Below, piece after piece: positions 7,511 to 9,865 of a DNA stretch of 9,865 nt. The first letter of the stretch is position 1. Every line of letters begins with the position of its first letter. Under the pieces are notes generated by a model that searched no databases, had not been told where the DNA came from, and was given only the letters and a program-made list of their open reading frames with translations. The position numbers were made by a program, and so were the translations under genes. Origin of the DNA: Armatimonadota bacterium (GTDB taxonomy: Bacteria; Armatimonadota; Hebobacteria; CAIYQO01); NCBI GenBank assembly GCA_022708765.1, contig JAKIYB010000122.1, forward strand, positions 295-10,159, written 5' to 3'.

Positions 7511-7540
7511 AGTATACGGGTGCATGATCAGTGGTGTCAA
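7511..7540 (-). promoter_or_regulatory. Sigma70-type promoter of the leader/GNAT/Nim operon
   Basis: Minus-strand TTGACA (7535-7540, perfect -35) and TATACT (7511-7516, five of six -10) are 18 bases apart. The predicted transcript start is about 7503-7505, just at the leader ATG. This is the best promoter in the window. Confidence 0.75.
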
Positions 7541-7559
7541 CGATAGGTACGAATCGCGG

Positions 7560-7588
7560 TTGGCGGCTCAATCGCACAATAATATGAA
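7560..7588 (+). promoter_or_regulatory. Candidate promoter for the DUF5679-type gene
   Basis: TTGGCG (7560-7565) and TATGAA (7583-7588) are 17 bases apart, each matching four of six consensus positions. It would give a 5' leader of roughly 145 bases before the ATG at 7740. It sits back to back with the strong minus-strand promoter at 7511-7540. Confidence 0.3.
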
Positions 7589-7611
7589 AATTTTTCCAAT
7601 GAAGTTTTTTT

Positions 7612-7739
7612 GCGACAGGAAGGAATTACGCGAAGGCGAGCGAATTAAGAACGAAAGCTTCCCTCACTTCGGTGAGGTGCCCAAGCGCTGGTGCGGGGAA
7701 GTGCCGCACGTAACACTATTCTTAGAGGAGGCTACGAAC
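7612..7739 (+). other. Structured 5' leader candidate upstream of the small zinc protein gene
   Basis: This stretch contains a UUCG-capped hairpin (CCTCAC 7662-7667, TTCG, GTGAGG 7672-7677). A second hairpin is GTGCGG (7691-7696) with CCGCAC (7704-7709). A long-range pairing, CTTCCC (7658-7663) with GGGAAG (7696-7701), cannot coexist with the second hairpin. GGAAG at 7618-7622 can also pair with CTTCC (7658-7662). No known riboswitch class was recognised. The end is the ribosome site AGAGGAGG (7724-7731). Confidence 0.35.
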
Positions 7740-7886
7740 ATGGCTGAAGCGTATTGCGTGAAGTGCAAGGCCAAGCGGCAAGTGAAAGACCCGCAGCAGG
7801 TGACGCTGAAAAATGGCAAACCCGCGCTGACCGGCACCTGCCCGGAGTGTGGCCGCAAAGTCTTCAAAATCGGTGGAAAAGTATAA
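7740..7886 (+). CDS. Small DUF5679-type zinc-ribbon-like protein
   Basis: The protein has 48 residues. Two CxxC knuckles, YCVKCK (Cys6, Cys9) and TCPECGRK (Cys34, Cys37), are separated by a basic stretch with GKPALTGTCPECG, as in the DUF5679 family of tiny zinc-ribbon proteins whose role is unknown. Zinc binding is inferred from the cysteines. The ATG at 7740 is preceded by AGAGGAGG eight bases upstream, one of the strongest ribosome sites here, suggesting abundant translation. The frame is open upstream but that sequence is the structured leader. The gene is 69 bases upstream of mutM on the same strand and may be co-transcribed with it, although a strong hairpin lies between. Confidence 0.8.
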   Translation: MAEAYCVKCKAKRQVKDPQQVTLKNGKPALTGTCPECGRKVFKIGGKV

Positions 7887-7920
7887 CTCGTCTCCTGGTC
7901 ATCGGACCACAAGATCACGC

Positions 7921-7944
7921 GTACCCGCGGCTTGCCGCGGGTAC
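7921..7944. repeat. Perfect 10-bp hairpin between the small zinc protein gene and mutM
   Basis: GTACCCGCGG (7921-7930), loop CTTG, and CCGCGGGTAC (7935-7944) form a perfect stem. It ends 11 bases before the mutM ATG and is followed by TGCTATTTATC, which is not a proper T run, so a terminator role is doubtful. It may stabilise the upstream message end, limit mutM translation, or be one copy of a dispersed hairpin repeat. Confidence 0.6.
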
Positions 7945-7955
7945 TGCTATTTATC

Positions 7956-8789
7956 ATGCCTGAACTACCTGAAGTCGAGACCATCCGCCTGCAACTGGCG
8001 CCGCGGGTGACCGGAGAGCGCATTCGCGCGGTGAGGGTAACACGGACTCGCGCAATTCGTGCCCATGCCAGCGCCGGTGAATTTCGCGCGCTGTTGCTTC
8101 ATCGTACCATCCTCGACATCCGCCGTCGCGGTAAAGCATTGTTACTGCTGCTGAATGGCGATTGCAGCCTGCTTGTCCGTTTGGGGATGAGCGGGCAACT
8201 GGTACTCGCTGACGCTGACGCGCCTGTAACACCCCATACGCACGTTATGCTTGAGCTGTCCGACGGGCGCGAACTACGCTACATTGATCCGCGTACCTTC
8301 GGGCAAATGGCGGTTGTCGCGGGTCACGACCCCGCTGCCATGAAGGAACTCGCTCATTACGGTCCAGAGCCGCTGGGCGACGCCTTCACCACCGAGCACC
8401 TTGTTGGCGTAATGGCGGGGAAGGGAACGTCAGTGGAGGCGGTGTTGATGGATCAGACGAAGGTCGTCGGTATTGGGAAAATATATGCGGATGAGTCCTG
8501 CTTTCTGGCGGGCATTGACCCGCGCCGGGCAGCGCGTTCCCTTTCCTACGACGAGGTGATTCGCCTGCGCGCCGCCGTACGTGATGTGCTCACACGTGCC
8601 ATCGCGTGTCGAGGCACTTCCGGGCATGACAGCGCATATCGCGACGCCCATGGCGAACTCGGGAATTTTCAGTGCCATCTCAACGTCTATCAACGCGCCG
8701 GGCAACCCTGCCGCGTTTGCGGCACGCTGGTAGAATATCGTCCTTTCCAGGGGCGGCGCATCCATTTTTGCCCGCACTGCCAGCGCTAA
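7956..8789 (+). CDS. mutM: Formamidopyrimidine/8-oxoguanine DNA glycosylase (Fpg/MutM)
   Basis: The protein has 277 residues, normal for Fpg, a bifunctional glycosylase/AP lyase that removes 8-oxoguanine and formamidopyrimidines. The N-terminus MPELPEVE fixes the start at 7956: Pro2 is the catalytic nucleophile and must follow the initiator Met, so the frame's earlier ATG at 7932 is not used. Other family parts are RRRGK (Lys60), LGMSGQL, YIDPRTFG, and the helix-two-turn-helix region ending IYADE. The C-terminal zinc finger C-x2-C-x16-C-x2-C (Cys252, Cys255, Cys272, Cys275) is complete, preceded by GNFQCHLNVYQRAGQPC. One oddity is GIGKIYADE, where the near-invariant Asn of GxGNIYA is Lys175 (AAA). 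No Shine-Dalgarno sequence is visible; a hairpin ends 11 bases before the ATG. The stop codon abuts an inverted-repeat element. Confidence 0.96.
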   Translation: MPELPEVETIRLQLAPRVTGERIRAVRVTRTRAIRAHASAGEFRALLLHRTILDIRRRGKALLLLLNGDCSLLVRLGMSGQLVLADADAPVTPHTHVMLELSDGRELRYIDPRTFGQMAVVAGHDPAAMKELAHYGPEPLGDAFTTEHLVGVMAGKGTSVEAVLMDQTKVVGIGKIYADESCFLAGIDPRRAARSLSYDEVIRLRAAVRDVLTRAIACRGTSGHDSAYRDAHGELGNFQCHLNVYQRAGQPCRVCGTLVEYRPFQGRRIHFCPHCQR

Positions 8790-8904
8790 TGGGTCATTTG
8801 TCATGGATATCCGCATTGCGCCTATCGGGCGCGCCCTCACCCGCTGTTCCCTCTCTCCCAGTACTGGGAGAGAGGGAACAGCGGTTATCATGACAAATGA
8901 CCCA
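8790..8904. repeat. Nested inverted-repeat element between convergent mutM and fetB-like genes
   Basis: Outer arms TGGGTCATTTGTCATG (8790-8805) and its exact complement (8889-8904) enclose an inner palindrome with 22-base arms and no spacer (8841-8862 and 8863-8884; core CTCCCAGTACTGGGAG). Between the left outer and inner arms lie 35 bases with a small GCGCC/GGCGC hairpin; between the right arms only TTAT. The element starts at the base after the mutM TAA and ends seven bases before the complement of the fetB-like stop. It could be a small non-autonomous mobile repeat (MITE-like) or a bidirectional transcription stop. No convincing target duplication was seen. Confidence 0.75.
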
Positions 8905-8911
8905 CTAGTAT

Positions 8912-9694
8912 TCACTCCGGGACTCGTATCTGCTGTGCCGGTGTGAAACATTGCCGGGTGGCCGCCAGAATGCCGACCACGCTGGTAATGACGGCGGCCG
9001 CGGTAATCATATACATTACCACGATCTGGTAATACACCGCCTGTGCGGGTGGCTGCCCGGCAATGATCTGCCCGGTCATCATGCCCGGCAGCGAGACCAC
9101 GCCCACAACCAGCATGGCGTTAACGCTGGGCATGACCGCTGTACGCAGCGCGTCACGGCGCACACGCGCCACCGCTTGCGCGGGATTCGCGCCCAGCGCC
9201 AATGCCGCCTCAATCTCAGTGCGCCGGCGGCTCAGATCACCGGCGAAACGATCAACCGCCAGCGCCACCGCTGTCATCGCGTTCCCCACAATCATGCCGG
9301 CCAGCGGCAGCAGGTAGCGAGGATTATACCAGGGCTCAATACGGAGAATGATTCCCGTGACGAAGAGGAGTACCAATATGCCTCCAGTGAGGATCGCGAC
9401 CGTGAAGACGCCGGTTTTGCCGGGAAAGGCCGCGGCAACCCGGCCGCGGGCGGTATGCACCGCCACCACGAACATGATGGCCAGCGCCAGCAACGTGAGC
9501 GCCCAGTGCGCTTGTTGAAAAATGAAGGCGAGAACATAACCCGTGAGCGCGAGTTGGATAAAAGTGCGCACGGCACCCCATGCCATATCACGCTGCAGTC
9601 CAAGGTGCATCCACCAGGAGAGCAACACGGAGACCAGCACCAACAAGCCAGAGAATGCTACCTGCCAATATTCGAGTTTTATCACATCCGGCAT
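8912..9694 (-). CDS. fetB: FetB/UPF0014-family ABC transporter permease
   Basis: The protein has 260 residues and about seven hydrophobic spans, so it is an inner-membrane permease. UPF0014 hallmarks are present in order: RTFIQLALTGYVLAFIFQ, LLPLAGMIVGNAMTAVALAV, EIEAALALGANPAQAV (coupling region to the ATPase), and VGVVSLPGMMTGQIIAGQPP followed by A-x2-YQIVVMYM. In E. coli FetAB is linked to iron export and oxidative stress resistance; the metal here is inferred only from family. The ATG at 9694 is three bases after the stop of the ATPase gene, with only a weak GGGG ribosome site (9701-9704), so translation is probably coupled. The assignment is firm at family level. Confidence 0.92.
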   Translation of the reverse strand: MPDVIKLEYWQVAFSGLLVLVSVLLSWWMHLGLQRDMAWGAVRTFIQLALTGYVLAFIFQQAHWALTLLALAIMFVVAVHTARGRVAAAFPGKTGVFTVAILTGGILVLLFVTGIILRIEPWYNPRYLLPLAGMIVGNAMTAVALAVDRFAGDLSRRRTEIEAALALGANPAQAVARVRRDALRTAVMPSVNAMLVVGVVSLPGMMTGQIIAGQPPAQAVYYQIVVMYMITAAAVITSVVGILAATRQCFTPAQQIRVPE

Positions 9695-9697
9695 CGG

Positions 9698-9865
9698 TTA
9701 CCCCATCTCTGTTTTCAACCGGCGGAGCGAATCCAGCGCTGCCGGTGCATCAGGCAGTAAGGTCGCGTGCCCATCGTGCAGTAGCAGTACAGGACAATCC
9801 AGACGTGTCAGTATTTCGCGAGCATGCGTGACGATGATAAGGGTGATGCCTGTGTCGCGATTGCG
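9698..9865 (-). CDS. fetA: ABC transporter ATP-binding protein (FetA-like), C-terminal 55 residues only
   Basis: The frame enters from the right edge and ends at TAA (9698-9700). It reads DTGITLIIVTHAREILTRL and then CPVLLLHDG. The THA is the ABC H-loop histidine region, followed by the usual short C-terminal tail. Walker A, signature and Walker B lie outside the window. Its stop is three bases from the FetB permease start, the expected fetA-fetB gene order, which is the main reason for the FetA name; by sequence alone it is only an ABC ATPase end. Confidence 0.82.
   Translation of the reverse strand, partial: RNRDTGITLIIVTHAREILTRLDCPVLLLHDGHATLLPDAPAALDSLRRLKTEMG

Noticed and set aside
7347..7577. 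Minus-strand 76-codon open frame across the attenuator region
   Set aside because: It is in a different frame from the GNAT gene, overlaps promoter, leader and terminator, and resembles no known protein.
7482..7739. In-frame extension upstream of the small zinc protein, starting near 7482
   Set aside because: It crosses the opposite-strand promoter and the structured leader; the strong AGAGGAGG site at 7724-7731 marks the ATG at 7740.
8430..8951. Minus-strand open frame of 173 codons over the mutM 3' end and the inverted repeat
   Set aside because: It is an antisense shadow of mutM reading through the palindrome, with no domain or ribosome site.
8951..9760. Plus-strand open frame of 269 codons opposite the FetB-like permease gene
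   Set aside because: Its composition is extremely rich in His, Arg and Gln, typical of the antisense of a hydrophobic gene; the minus strand has the clear UPF0014 motifs.
1..9865. Search by eye for tRNA, rRNA, CRISPR arrays, phage or transposase genes
   Set aside because: No cloverleaf, no regularly spaced repeats and no integrase or transposase motifs were seen.

Overview
The window is from a bacterium with moderately GC-rich coding sequence, strong AAGGAGG-type ribosome binding sites and exported enzymes. The phylum cannot be fixed from the sequence. A SpoIVB-type (S55) peptidase relative, a lone AddB-like nuclease and a tiny DUF5679-type zinc protein next to mutM suggest a deep-branching lineage such as Armatimonadota or Chloroflexota. 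That is a guess from the gene mix, not a demonstrated assignment. The window is ordinary chromosome: no tRNA, rRNA, CRISPR array, integrase or transposase was seen.

Left part (1-4960). A partial gene for an exported S55-family peptidase runs leftward off the edge. Divergent from it, across a 289-base intergenic region, is a large AddB/PD-(D/E)XK helicase-nuclease-like gene (1757-4960). No addA partner is adjacent.

Middle part (4971-7590). An exported 5'-nucleotidase-type metallophosphatase (4971-6398, minus) meets the addB-like gene tail to tail, 10 bases apart. Upstream of it on the minus strand lies a two-gene operon: a GNAT acetyltransferase (6947-7378) followed by a Nim-like flavin oxidoreductase (6487-6942). 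This operon has the most interesting element in the window. It is a textbook-like transcription attenuator: a sigma70-type promoter, a short leader peptide with two Trp and two adjacent His codons, an 11-base antiterminator strand starting right after the leader stop codon, and an intrinsic terminator just before the acetyltransferase start. Such devices normally control amino-acid biosynthesis operons. Finding one in front of an acetyltransferase/flavoprotein pair suggests induction by Trp or His shortage, or by ribosome stalling.

Right part (7560-9865). On the plus strand a 48-residue CxxC-CxxC zinc-ribbon-like protein (7740-7886), with a structured upstream region, is followed by mutM/fpg (7956-8789), an 8-oxoguanine DNA glycosylase. 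A perfect 10-bp hairpin separates the two. Directly after the mutM stop codon is a 115-base nested inverted-repeat element containing a 44-base perfect palindrome. Beyond it, on the minus strand, is a FetAB-type ABC transporter: the permease FetB is complete and the ATPase FetA is cut by the right edge.

Functionally the window mixes DNA repair (AddB-like, MutM), nucleotide salvage at the cell surface, metal export (FetAB) and a small stress or resistance operon with its own attenuator. Apart from the GNAT-Nim and FetA-FetB pairs, and possibly DUF5679-MutM, the genes look like separate transcription units.
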